In this document: in pieces, positions 42,496-49,275 of the stretch | Position numbering within the stretch: position 1 is the first letter of the stretch | How the letters are laid out: each line of letters opens with the position of its first letter | Origin: Mycolicibacterium sp. P1-5 | GTDB taxonomy: Bacteria; Actinomycetota; Actinomycetes; Mycobacteriales; Mycobacteriaceae | Length of the DNA stretch: 64,000 nt | NCBI RefSeq assembly: GCF_008329565.1 | Contig: NZ_NPKT01000021.1 | Coordinates: 50,699 to 114,698, forward strand | Direction of reading: 5' to 3' | Notes under the pieces: model-generated | Databases searched by the model: none | What the model was told of the DNA's origin: nothing | The model's input: the letters and a program-made list of their open reading frames with translations, nothing else | Program-made: the position numbers and the translations under genes

Positions 42496-42515
42496 AACCG
42501 GACCATGGTCCGGTT
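42496..42515. promoter_or_regulatory. 20-bp perfect palindrome between FMN reductase and TetR genes
   Basis: AACCGGACCATGGTCCGGTT is perfectly self-complementary over 20 bp and is centred in the 81-base divergent region, 41 bases from the reductase ATG and 22 bases from the regulator GTG. The form is that of a TetR operator, so the adjacent TetR probably represses both genes. Confidence 0.8.
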
Positions 42516-42536
42516 TATTTCCCACTGAGCTAAAGT

Positions 42537-43145
42537 GTGGGAGTGAGCGCGATTTTCGGGGCCAATGAGCTGTCCCTTTCCGCGCCGCAAGAACGAGGCG
42601 ATGCCGCTCGAAACCGGCTACTACTGCTCGATGCCGCCCGCACCCTGATCGCCGAACGAGGTGCCGACGCGGTATCCATGGACGAGATCGCCGCGGCGGC
42701 CGGCGTAGGCAAGGGCACGCTCTTCCGCCGATTCGGCAGCCGCGCGGGACTGATGATGGTCCTGCTCGACGAGGACGAGCGCGCCATTCAGCAGGCATTC
42801 TTGTTCGGTCCGGCTCCCTTGGGCCCGGAAGCGCCTCCCCTGCAACGACTTCTGGCCTTCGGCCGGGAACGGCTGCGCTTCGTCCAGACTCACCGCGACT
42901 TGCTCGTCGATGCCAACCGCGACCCCGAGTCCCGGTACAGCGCACCATTCGCGGTGATGCACACCCACATCCGGGTACTGCTCGATGCCGCGGGCAGCAC
43001 CGGTGACCTCGACGCCCAAGCGGACGCACTGCTGGGGCTCCTGGACGCCGACTACGTCACCCGTCAGCTCGTCGAACGCGGCTACACGCTGGACAGCCTG
43101 GGCGACGCCTGGGACAGCGTCGCGCGCAAGTTGTGCGGGAAGTGA
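42537..43145 (+). CDS. TetR-family transcriptional regulator
   Basis: This 202-residue regulator has an HTH near residues 43-62 (MDEIAAAAGVGKGTLFRRFG) preceded by LLLLDAARTLIAERGADAVS. A helical ligand domain follows. GTG 42537 and GTG 42543 are both possible; 42537 is used. It overlaps dinB2 by GTGA, so regulator and polymerase are co-translated. Counterpart: Rv3055. Confidence 0.9.
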   Translation: MGVSAIFGANELSLSAPQERGDAARNRLLLLDAARTLIAERGADAVSMDEIAAAAGVGKGTLFRRFGSRAGLMMVLLDEDERAIQQAFLFGPAPLGPEAPPLQRLLAFGRERLRFVQTHRDLLVDANRDPESRYSAPFAVMHTHIRVLLDAAGSTGDLDAQADALLGLLDADYVTRQLVERGYTLDSLGDAWDSVARKLCGK

Positions 43146-44188
43146 CCGCACCACCAGCCCGCGACTGGATCCTGCACGTCGACCTCGATCAGTTCCTGGC
43201 TTCCGTCGAACTGCGTCGTCACCCCGAACTCGTGGGGCTACCCGTGATCGTCGGGGGCAGTGGCGATCCCACCGAGCCGCGCAAGGTGGTGACATGTGCG
43301 TCGTATGAGGCGCGCGGCTTCGGCGTACATGCCGGGATGCCGCTGCGCAGCGCCGCCCGCAAGTGCCCCGATGCGACATTCTTGCCGTCGGACCCGCCTG
43401 CCTACGACGAGGCCTCCGATCAGGTGATGGGCCTGCTGCGCGATCTCGGCCATCCCGTCGAGGTGTGGGGCTGGGATGAGGCGTACGTCGGGGCTCACGT
43501 CGCCGACCCGGTGGAGCTGGCTGAGCGGATCCGGACGGTGATCGCCGCCGAGACGGGACTGGTCTGCTCGGTGGGGATCAGCGACAACAAGCAGCGCGCC
43601 AAGGTCGCGACCGGCTTCGGCAAGCCCGATGGGGTCTACATGCTCACCGACGCCAACTGGATGGAGCAGATGGGCGCCCGCCCCGTCGACGCACTATGGA
43701 GCGTGGGACCGAAGACTACGAAAAGGCTTGCTGATCTTGGCATTACGACAGTACGAGAACTCGCCAACACCGATGCCGAGCTGCTCACCGCCACCTTCGG
43801 GCCCCGCACCGGCCTGTGGCTTCTCCTGCTGGCCAAGGGCGGTGGAGACACGACGGTCAGCGCCGAGCTGTGGATACCGCGCTCGCGCAGTCATGTGATC
43901 ACCTTTCCGCGCGATCTGACCGAGCGCGCCGAGATGGACGCCGCTATCGTCGATCTCGCGCAGCAGGCGCTCGACGACGTCGTCGCCCAAAGTCGCATCG
44001 TGACCCGCGTGGCCGTCACGGTGCGCACCAACACGTTCTTCACGCGGACCAAGATTCGCAAACTCGACGAGCCGAGCGTCGACGGCGAGGTGATCACGGC
44101 GGCAGCACTGCGGGTGCTCGACCTGTTCGAGTTCGACCGCCCCGTGCGCCTGTTGGGCGTGCGCCTGGAACTAGCGCCACTGGAGTGA
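43142..44188 (+). CDS. dinB2: Y-family DNA polymerase DinB2 (Pol IV type)
   Basis: This 348-residue translesion polymerase has catalytic acidic residues D14 and D16 in HVDLDQFLASVEL and D112-E113 in WGWDEAYVG. YEARGFGVHAGMPL, the helix-hairpin-helix RPVDALWSVGPKTTKRLADL and a little-finger domain ending near VRLLGVRLELA follow. The residue at the steric-gate position is Leu (L19), not the usual Phe or Tyr, as in M. smegmatis DinB2, which inserts ribonucleotides. No classic beta-clamp peptide is obvious at the C-terminus. The GTG start is translationally coupled to the TetR gene. Counterpart: Rv3056. Confidence 0.93.
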   Translation: MTAPPARDWILHVDLDQFLASVELRRHPELVGLPVIVGGSGDPTEPRKVVTCASYEARGFGVHAGMPLRSAARKCPDATFLPSDPPAYDEASDQVMGLLRDLGHPVEVWGWDEAYVGAHVADPVELAERIRTVIAAETGLVCSVGISDNKQRAKVATGFGKPDGVYMLTDANWMEQMGARPVDALWSVGPKTTKRLADLGITTVRELANTDAELLTATFGPRTGLWLLLLAKGGGDTTVSAELWIPRSRSHVITFPRDLTERAEMDAAIVDLAQQALDDVVAQSRIVTRVAVTVRTNTFFTRTKIRKLDEPSVDGEVITAAALRVLDLFEFDRPVRLLGVRLELAPLE

Positions 44189-44235
44189 TTTCGGCGCGAA
44201 AACCGTCGCTGAGTGAACGAAAACGCGCCGAAATC
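44187..44235. repeat. Inverted repeat, copy 2 of the family, between convergent genes
   Basis: A perfect 12-bp inverted repeat (GATTTCGGCGCG/CGCGCCGAAATC) with a 25-base loop overlaps the dinB2 stop and ends two bases before the SDR stop. Arms and loop length match the element at 23567-23619. It is likely a bidirectional terminator. Confidence 0.75.
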
Positions 44236-44237
44236 GC

Positions 44238-45092
44238 TCAGACTGAGCCGCGCGGGCGCATCACCCTGGTGAAGAAGACGTTGACCCGCCGCATCGCCAC
44301 GCTGTAGGGCCACCACGCCAGCCGTTTGAACGCATAGAGTGCGCGGATGTCCTGCGAGGTGTAGATCAGGAAGCGGTTTTTGGTAGTGCCGGCCAGAATT
44401 GCCTCGGCGACCTTCTCCGGCGACACGGCGTGCCCGCTGAACCGCTTGACCCACCGCTGCACCTTGGGATGGTCGCGATCGACACCGGCGATCTGAACCG
44501 TGTGCACCAGCGGCGTGTCGACCGCCCCGGGCACCACCAGGGACACCCCGATGTCGTGGCGCGCCAGATCGAAGCGCAATACCTCCGAAAGTCCGCGCAG
44601 CCCATACTTACTCGCGCTGTAGGCGGCATGCCACGGCAGTGCGACCAACCCGGCGGCGGAAGAGACGTTGACCAGCTGACCACCGCGGCCCGCAGCGACC
44701 ATCGGCGGCAGGAACGTCTCGATGACGTGGATCGGGCCCATCAGATTGACCTCGATCATCGACCGCCAGTGCCGGTGCGTCAGCTGATCGACGGTCCCCC
44801 ACGCCGAGATGCCGGCGATGTTCATCACGATGTCCATCGCGAGGTGGCGGGTGTGGATATCAGCGGCGAACCCGGCAACCGCGTCGTAGTCGGAGATGTC
44901 CAGCGCGCGGTGCTCGGCCACCTCGGCACCGAGTGCGCGGACGTCGGCGACGGTCTGTTCCAATCCGTCGGCGTTGACGTCGGTCAGGTACAACTCGGCG
45001 CCGGCGCGGGCCAGCCGAAGGGCGGTCGCCCGGCCGATGCCGCTGGCCGCTCCCGTGATGAAGACCCGCTTGCCCGCGAAACCGTCAGCCAT
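44238..45092 (-). CDS. Short-chain dehydrogenase/reductase
   Basis: This 284-residue SDR has cofactor loop TGAASGIG, NIAG, active-site Ser in NVSSAAG and the YSASK pair. The extended C-terminus (FKRLAWWPYSVAMRRVNVFFTRVMRP) is hydrophobic and basic, suggesting membrane association. It sits three bases after the TetR gene stop in the same direction and opposite a convergent dinB2. Counterpart: Rv3057c. Substrate is unknown; steroid/lipid alcohols are plausible for this subfamily. Confidence 0.88.
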   Translation of the reverse strand: MADGFAGKRVFITGAASGIGRATALRLARAGAELYLTDVNADGLEQTVADVRALGAEVAEHRALDISDYDAVAGFAADIHTRHLAMDIVMNIAGISAWGTVDQLTHRHWRSMIEVNLMGPIHVIETFLPPMVAAGRGGQLVNVSSAAGLVALPWHAAYSASKYGLRGLSEVLRFDLARHDIGVSLVVPGAVDTPLVHTVQIAGVDRDHPKVQRWVKRFSGHAVSPEKVAEAILAGTTKNRFLIYTSQDIRALYAFKRLAWWPYSVAMRRVNVFFTRVMRPRGSV

Positions 45093-45095
45093 GGC

Positions 45096-45734
45096 TCAGT
45101 CGCCCACCTGTCCGCCCCAAAGCGCATGCAGCCAGAGCTTTTCCAGAATGAGCACGGCCTCGTCCATCTTGCGGTCCGGGCCGACGAACGCGGAGTCGCC
45201 GGACAGTGTGAACGCTGTCGTTGCCGCGAGTGTTCGGACCAGGCCACGGATGTCATCGCTGATCGGGTCGGCGGTGTGGTTGCGAATCTCGGCCTCGACG
45301 ATCGGCACGATCTGGTCGACGACCGCCTCGTTGTAGGCGTCGAGGATCTCCCGGATCTCGGCGTCGGTGTGGCGGGCGGCATTGCAGGCCGACATCACCG
45401 GATCGTTGTGGGCGTAGACCACCGCGGCACTGCGCACCATACGTTCGGCGAACGCCGTCGGCGTCTCCTGAGGTCCGCGCGGGGCGAACGACTGGGTGAG
45501 CTCCTCGAGTTCATGCGCAGCCTCGCCCACGATGTGGGCAAGCACGGCGTACTTGGAGTCGAAGTAGAAGTAGAAGCCCGATCGGGCGACGCCGGCCCGG
45601 TCGCTGATCGTGCTGACCGACAGTTCGGCGAACGGCTTCTCTTCGAGAAGCTCACGCACGGCCCGCACGATGGCGTGGCGCTGCTTGTCGCCGCGACGAC
45701 GAGGCACCTCGACGGGGTCTTGCTGCGCGGTCAC
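45096..45734 (-). CDS. TetR-family transcriptional regulator
   Basis: This 212-residue regulator has HTH residues about 33-53 (LSVSTISDRAGVARSGFYFYF). A long helical effector domain follows. GTG 45734 is used because it gives VTAQQDPVEVPRRRGDKQR, a typical basic N-terminal arm. It is divergent from cyp136 with a TTGAC palindrome in between, and co-directional with the SDR gene (three-base gap). It therefore likely controls SDR, itself and cyp136. Counterpart: Rv3058c. Confidence 0.9.
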   Translation of the reverse strand: MTAQQDPVEVPRRRGDKQRHAIVRAVRELLEEKPFAELSVSTISDRAGVARSGFYFYFDSKYAVLAHIVGEAAHELEELTQSFAPRGPQETPTAFAERMVRSAAVVYAHNDPVMSACNAARHTDAEIREILDAYNEAVVDQIVPIVEAEIRNHTADPISDDIRGLVRTLAATTAFTLSGDSAFVGPDRKMDEAVLILEKLWLHALWGGQVGD

Positions 45735-45770
45735 CCGATTACCTTGCACCACGCCGCGGCCGAAATGAAA

Positions 45771-45786
45771 CTTGACATGCGTCAAG
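45771..45786. promoter_or_regulatory. CTTGAC-N4-GTCAAG palindrome between TetR and cyp136 genes
   Basis: Perfect 6-4-6 arms (CTTGAC ATGC GTCAAG), located 37 bases upstream of the TetR GTG and 81 bases upstream of the cyp136 ATG. Candidate operator of the adjacent TetR. Confidence 0.65.
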
Positions 45787-45866
45787 AACGTTGGCGAGGA
45801 TGGAAGAAACCTGTGGTGCCGGCCACACCTCGGCCGGCCTGATGTCTGTTTTCCCGAGGAGCGTCG

Positions 45867-47348
45867 ATGCCCACGATCAGCACCCCGCACTACGTACTGG
45901 ACCAGGCGCGCCGCCGGTTCACGCCGACGCTGAACACCATCCCCGGGATGGGCGAGGTCGAGAAGCGGTTACGCGAGCGGGACTGGCCGCAGTTCGTCCT
46001 GGCAGAGCCGCCCGCGGGAAGCGGCCTCAAGACTGTCATGGGCGACTCGGGCCTGCCCCTGCTCGGTCACATGATCGAGACTTTCCGCGGCGGTCCCGAC
46101 TACCTGCTGCAGGTCTACCGCAAGTACGGGCCGATTCACTACGCGTACTCGCCGGCACTGCCCGCGGTGACAGCGTTGGGCCCGGATGCCACGCAGGCGG
46201 TGTTCTCCAACAAGAACAAAGACTTCTCCCAGAAGGGCTGGCACCCGGTCATCGGGCCGTTCTTCAACCGGGGCCTGATGATGCTCGACTTCGATGAGCA
46301 CATGTACCACCGCCGCATCATGCAGGAGGCGTTCACCCGCACCCGACTGTCGGGCTACGTCGAACACATCGACCGGGTGGCTTCTCAGGTCATCGCCGAC
46401 GACTGGGTTGCCAATGATTCGCGCTTCCTTTTCCATCCGGCGGTCAAGGAGCTCACCCTCGACATCGCCTCGGTGGTGTTCATGGGCCACGAACCGGGAT
46501 CCGACCACGATTTGGTCACCAAGGTCAATCAGGCGTTCACCACTACCACCCGTGCCGGTGGGGCGATCATCCGTACCGCCGTTCCGCCCTTCAAGTGGTG
46601 GCGCGGCCTACAAGCACGCAAGGTCCTGGAGGACTACTTCTTCGAGCGACTCAAGGAGCGCCGCAACGCCGAGGGCACCGACATGCTGACGGTGTTGCTC
46701 CACACCGCCGACGACGAGGGCAACACGTTCACCGACGACGACATCGTCAACCACATGATCTTCCTGATGATGGCGGCCCACGACACCTCTACCTCGACGC
46801 TGACGACGATGGCCAACCAGCTGGCCGCCAACCCCGAATGGCAGGAGCGCTGCCGCGATGAGTCCGACCGGCTCGGCGATGGTCCCCTCGACATCGAGGC
46901 GCTCGAGAAGTTGGAGACCCTCGACCTGGTCATCAACGAGTCGCTGCGGATGGTGACCCCGCTGCCGTTCAATGTGCGCCAGGCGGTGCGCGACACCGAG
47001 TTGCTGGGCTACTTCATCCCGGCCGGCACCAATGTCAACATCTGGCCGGGCCTCAACCACCGGCTGCCCGAGTTGTGGACCGATCCCGAGAAGTTCGACC
47101 CCGCTCGCTTCGCGGAACCGCGCAACGAGCACAAGCGGCATCGTTATGCGTTTGCCCCGTTCGGCGGTGGCGCGCACAAGTGCATCGGGATGGTCTTCGG
47201 GCAGCTCGAGATCAAAACCGTCATGCATCGCCTGCTACGCAACTACCGGCTGGAACTTCCGCACCCCGGGTACCAGCCCCGTTACGACTACGCGGGCATG
47301 CCGATGCCGATGGACGGTATGCCGATCGTGCTGCGCCCGCTGCGCTGA
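45867..47348 (+). CDS. cyp136: Cytochrome P450 (CYP136 type)
   Basis: This 493-residue P450 has the I-helix AAHDTSTSTL (oxygen activation), the ExxR motif in NESLRMV, and the heme loop FGGGAHKCIG with the thiolate Cys439. The fold near residues 30-90 is typical of sterol-type CYP51-like enzymes. It uses electrons from ferredoxin and ferredoxin reductase, not encoded here. The start matches MPTISTPHYVL. It is divergent from a TetR/SDR unit, so an oxidised small lipid or steroid may be the shared substrate. Counterpart: Rv3059. Confidence 0.93.
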   Translation: MPTISTPHYVLDQARRRFTPTLNTIPGMGEVEKRLRERDWPQFVLAEPPAGSGLKTVMGDSGLPLLGHMIETFRGGPDYLLQVYRKYGPIHYAYSPALPAVTALGPDATQAVFSNKNKDFSQKGWHPVIGPFFNRGLMMLDFDEHMYHRRIMQEAFTRTRLSGYVEHIDRVASQVIADDWVANDSRFLFHPAVKELTLDIASVVFMGHEPGSDHDLVTKVNQAFTTTTRAGGAIIRTAVPPFKWWRGLQARKVLEDYFFERLKERRNAEGTDMLTVLLHTADDEGNTFTDDDIVNHMIFLMMAAHDTSTSTLTTMANQLAANPEWQERCRDESDRLGDGPLDIEALEKLETLDLVINESLRMVTPLPFNVRQAVRDTELLGYFIPAGTNVNIWPGLNHRLPELWTDPEKFDPARFAEPRNEHKRHRYAFAPFGGGAHKCIGMVFGQLEIKTVMHRLLRNYRLELPHPGYQPRYDYAGMPMPMDGMPIVLRPLR

Positions 47349-47359
47349 CGCCGAGATCG

Positions 47360-47400
47360 ACGTTTCGCAGGGATCTACTCGCACTTTCCCTGCGAAACGT
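47360..47400. terminator. Bidirectional terminator between cyp136 and the LeuA-like gene
   Basis: A perfect 13-bp stem (ACGTTTCGCAGGG/CCCTGCGAAACGT) with a 15-base loop lies 11 bases after the cyp136 stop and 11 bases before the convergent stop. No U-run follows. Position supports a terminator role. Confidence 0.6.
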
Positions 47401-47411
47401 GAGTTTGGGCG

Positions 47412-47870
47412 TCAGGAAATCAGCCGGTTGGCACAGGCGATGATGGCCTGCAACGCCGACTCGGTGGCGTCTTCCGACCAGCCCATCGCCCATTCCCGTC
47501 GACGTCCGTCGCTGCCTTGGACGAACGTGGCCGTGTGCGTTGCTGCGGCCAGCTGGTGGAAGCGGGTCATCTCGACGCCGATCCCCCGGTCGTAGAGCAT
47601 CACAGTGAGCGCGGCGACCGGACCGCTGGCGTGCACGGTCGCGGTTTCAATGCGCTCACCGACCGCCAGCGTCGCGCAGAACCGGCGCGGCTGCGGCCCA
47701 AGGCGCGTGGCGCGCTCGTCGCACTCCCAGGACCTGAGACGCACGAGGCCGTCGCTCGGGCTATAGGTGTCGGTGAAAGCGCTCCACGACATGGCTTCGG
47801 CGTGTTCACGCAGCTCGAAGGGCAATGGAGCGCAGAAATGCGGTAACGGTTGAGAAATCGTGCTGGTCAT
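47412..47870 (-). CDS. Stand-alone LeuA regulatory (dimerisation) domain-like protein
   Basis: This 152-residue protein's last 90 residues match the C-terminal regulatory domain of 2-isopropylmalate synthase in pattern: TATVHASGPVAALTVMLYDRG, then strand THTATFVQGSDGRRREWAMG, and SEDATESALQAIIACANRL. The last segment parallels the LeuA end, where a (W)GVG(I) strand precedes a TASLRAVVSAVNR-type helix. There is no TIM-barrel catalytic domain. It could bind leucine or a related ligand, or pair with LeuA; both are inference. The start at 47870 precedes MTSTISQPLPHF. A leader ORF and hairpin lie upstream. Confidence 0.65.
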   Translation of the reverse strand: MTSTISQPLPHFCAPLPFELREHAEAMSWSAFTDTYSPSDGLVRLRSWECDERATRLGPQPRRFCATLAVGERIETATVHASGPVAALTVMLYDRGIGVEMTRFHQLAAATHTATFVQGSDGRRREWAMGWSEDATESALQAIIACANRLIS

Positions 47871-47922
47871 GTGAATCGGTCTTCTCGCTCGAGATGAGGC
47901 TGACCGACGTCGTAGTATTCGA

Positions 47923-47963
47923 CCCACAGCGGGGGGTCGGTCTGGATCAGACCCCGCTGCGGG
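47923..47963 (-). promoter_or_regulatory. GC-rich hairpin in the leader of the LeuA-like gene
   Basis: Arms CCCACAGCGGGG and, after a short spacer with GGTC/GACC pairing, CCCCGCTGCGGG form an imperfect stem with one mismatch and a two-base bulge. It overlaps the last codons of the 14-residue leader ORF and ends 53 bases before the gene start. An attenuator-like role is possible; no U-run is seen. Confidence 0.45.
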
Positions 47964-47991
47964 TGGCTACTACGGCAAGCGCACGATGCAT
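47947..47991 (-). CDS. 14-residue candidate leader peptide upstream of the LeuA-like gene
   Basis: ATG 47991 to TGA 47947 encodes MHRALAVVATRSGV. It overlaps the hairpin at 47923-47963, as in translational attenuators. It holds two adjacent valine codons but no leucine run. There is no clear ribosome-binding site, so this is weakly supported. Confidence 0.35.
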   Translation of the reverse strand: MHRALAVVATRSGV

Positions 47992-48073
47992 GGTCGCCAA
48001 GGTTAGACCTCCGCGGGCGGACGATGCAAACACGTTATCGTCGCCCGTAAGCTGCCAAGCCGGAGGAGTTGAT

Positions 48074-48205
48074 ATGTGCTATCCCGTGGAATGCCCCACC
48101 TGCCACAAGACCAGCTGGGCGGGTTGTGGCGAGCATGTCGACCAGGTGATGCGCGACGTGCCGCCGGCCCAGCAGTGCACCTGCGGGCAGAGCGGCCGAA
48201 GTTAG
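48074..48205 (+). CDS. 43-residue cysteine-rich mini-protein
   Basis: ATG 48074 is preceded by a strong GGAGGAG ribosome-binding site. The product opens MCYPVECPTCHKTSWAGCG and has cysteines at 2, 8, 11, 18, 35 and 37, plus His at 12 and 21. The CPTCHKTSWAGCGEHVD spacing (CxxCx6C) and the C-terminal CTCG suggest a small zinc-binding knuckle or redox protein. I recall similar short proteins beginning MCxxxxCxxCGKTTW in actinobacteria, with no known function. Its TAG overlaps the stop of the phosphotransferase gene (TTAG). Confidence 0.75.
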   Translation: MCYPVECPTCHKTSWAGCGEHVDQVMRDVPPAQQCTCGQSGRS

Positions 48206-49275
48206 ACGAACGGGTTGTCCCCGGTCGCGACCCGCACCCCGAGGCTTATCAGCCGGCTCGCCGAATCGTGCAGGCGCTCACCGGCGTCGCGGTGCGCCTG
48301 ACCCGCCAGATACCGCGAGTAGGTGCCCTCGATGACGATCGCCAGCTTGAAGCAGGCCATCGCGATGTACCAGTCCAGGTGCTCGGTCGACCGGCCACCG
48401 GCATCGGCGTAGGCCTCGACCAGTTCGGTGCGCGACGGCAGGCCGCCGAGTGCCGCCAATTCCCGGCCGGCGTTGATCGGGTCCGGATCGTCGGGCCAGC
48501 ACACCAGGATCCATCCCAGGTCCAGCAGCGGATCACCGATGGTGCACATCTCCCAGTCGACGAAGGCCGCGACCTCGGGTACCTCGCGGCGCAGCAGAAC
48601 GTTGTTGAGGTGTGCGTCGCCGTGCATGATGCCTGGCTCGCCGTCGGGTGGCCGGTGGTGACCCAGCCAGTCGGCGAGCCGCCTTACCTCGAGCGCCTCC
48701 GGCCGGTAGCTCTCATGGCGGTAACTCTCGAGCAGGCCGAGGAAGTTCGGAACCTGCCGCGCGAGAAAGGATCCCGGCCGGTGCAGCTGTTGCAGCGGGC
48801 GACCCTGCCACGGCGCTGCGCTCAGGCGAGCCAGGTCGGCCGCGTAGTTCAGGCCGACGCGACGCCGCATCTGCGGGTCGGCGACGTAGGCCTCGGCCAC
48901 CTCGGTGGCCGGGTTGAAGCCGTCGACGTCTTCCATGAAGTAGAAGACGACGCCCAGCACGTCGAGGTCTTCGCAGCCGGCCACGAATTCGGGGTGCGGA
49001 ACCGTGCTGCCGGCCAACGTCTGCAGCACCGCGATCTCGCGCTGCATGGTGCGGTTGCTATTGGGACGCGGATGCGGTGGCGGCCGGCGCAACACCAACC
49101 GGCGGCCGTCGACGCGCAGTCGCACCACCACGTTCTGGGTGCCGCCGGCCAGCGGCTCGACATCGCTGACCGTCGAGCCGATGCCCTGTTCCCGCACCCA
49201 GGCGCTCAGGGCCGCCACGGCCGCGGCGTCAAGCGTTCCGGGAACCTCGGCAGCCCGGTCGTCGATGCCGGTCAC
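48202..49275 (-). CDS. APH/ACAD10-type phosphotransferase
   Basis: This 357-residue kinase-fold protein has the Brenner-type catalytic loop MHGDAHLNNVLL with the catalytic Asp, and the DWE metal motif FVDWEMCTIGDPLLDLG. The N-lobe loop AGGTQNVVVRLRV is followed by LVLRRPP with the ATP lysine region replaced by Arg. Related to the aminoglycoside-phosphotransferase-like half of ACAD10, whose members phosphorylate small molecules or act with acyl-CoA dehydrogenases. It overlaps the upstream MASE1 gene (GTGA). Substrate is unknown. Confidence 0.85.
   Translation of the reverse strand: MTGIDDRAAEVPGTLDAAAVAALSAWVREQGIGSTVSDVEPLAGGTQNVVVRLRVDGRRLVLRRPPPHPRPNSNRTMQREIAVLQTLAGSTVPHPEFVAGCEDLDVLGVVFYFMEDVDGFNPATEVAEAYVADPQMRRRVGLNYAADLARLSAAPWQGRPLQQLHRPGSFLARQVPNFLGLLESYRHESYRPEALEVRRLADWLGHHRPPDGEPGIMHGDAHLNNVLLRREVPEVAAFVDWEMCTIGDPLLDLGWILVCWPDDPDPINAGRELAALGGLPSRTELVEAYADAGGRSTEHLDWYIAMACFKLAIVIEGTYSRYLAGQAHRDAGERLHDSASRLISLGVRVATGDNPFV

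Noticed and set aside
47947..47991. Leucine-rich leader of the classic leuA attenuator
   Set aside because: The candidate leader has no leucine run, so the standard leucine attenuation model does not fit; only a weak leader call is kept.
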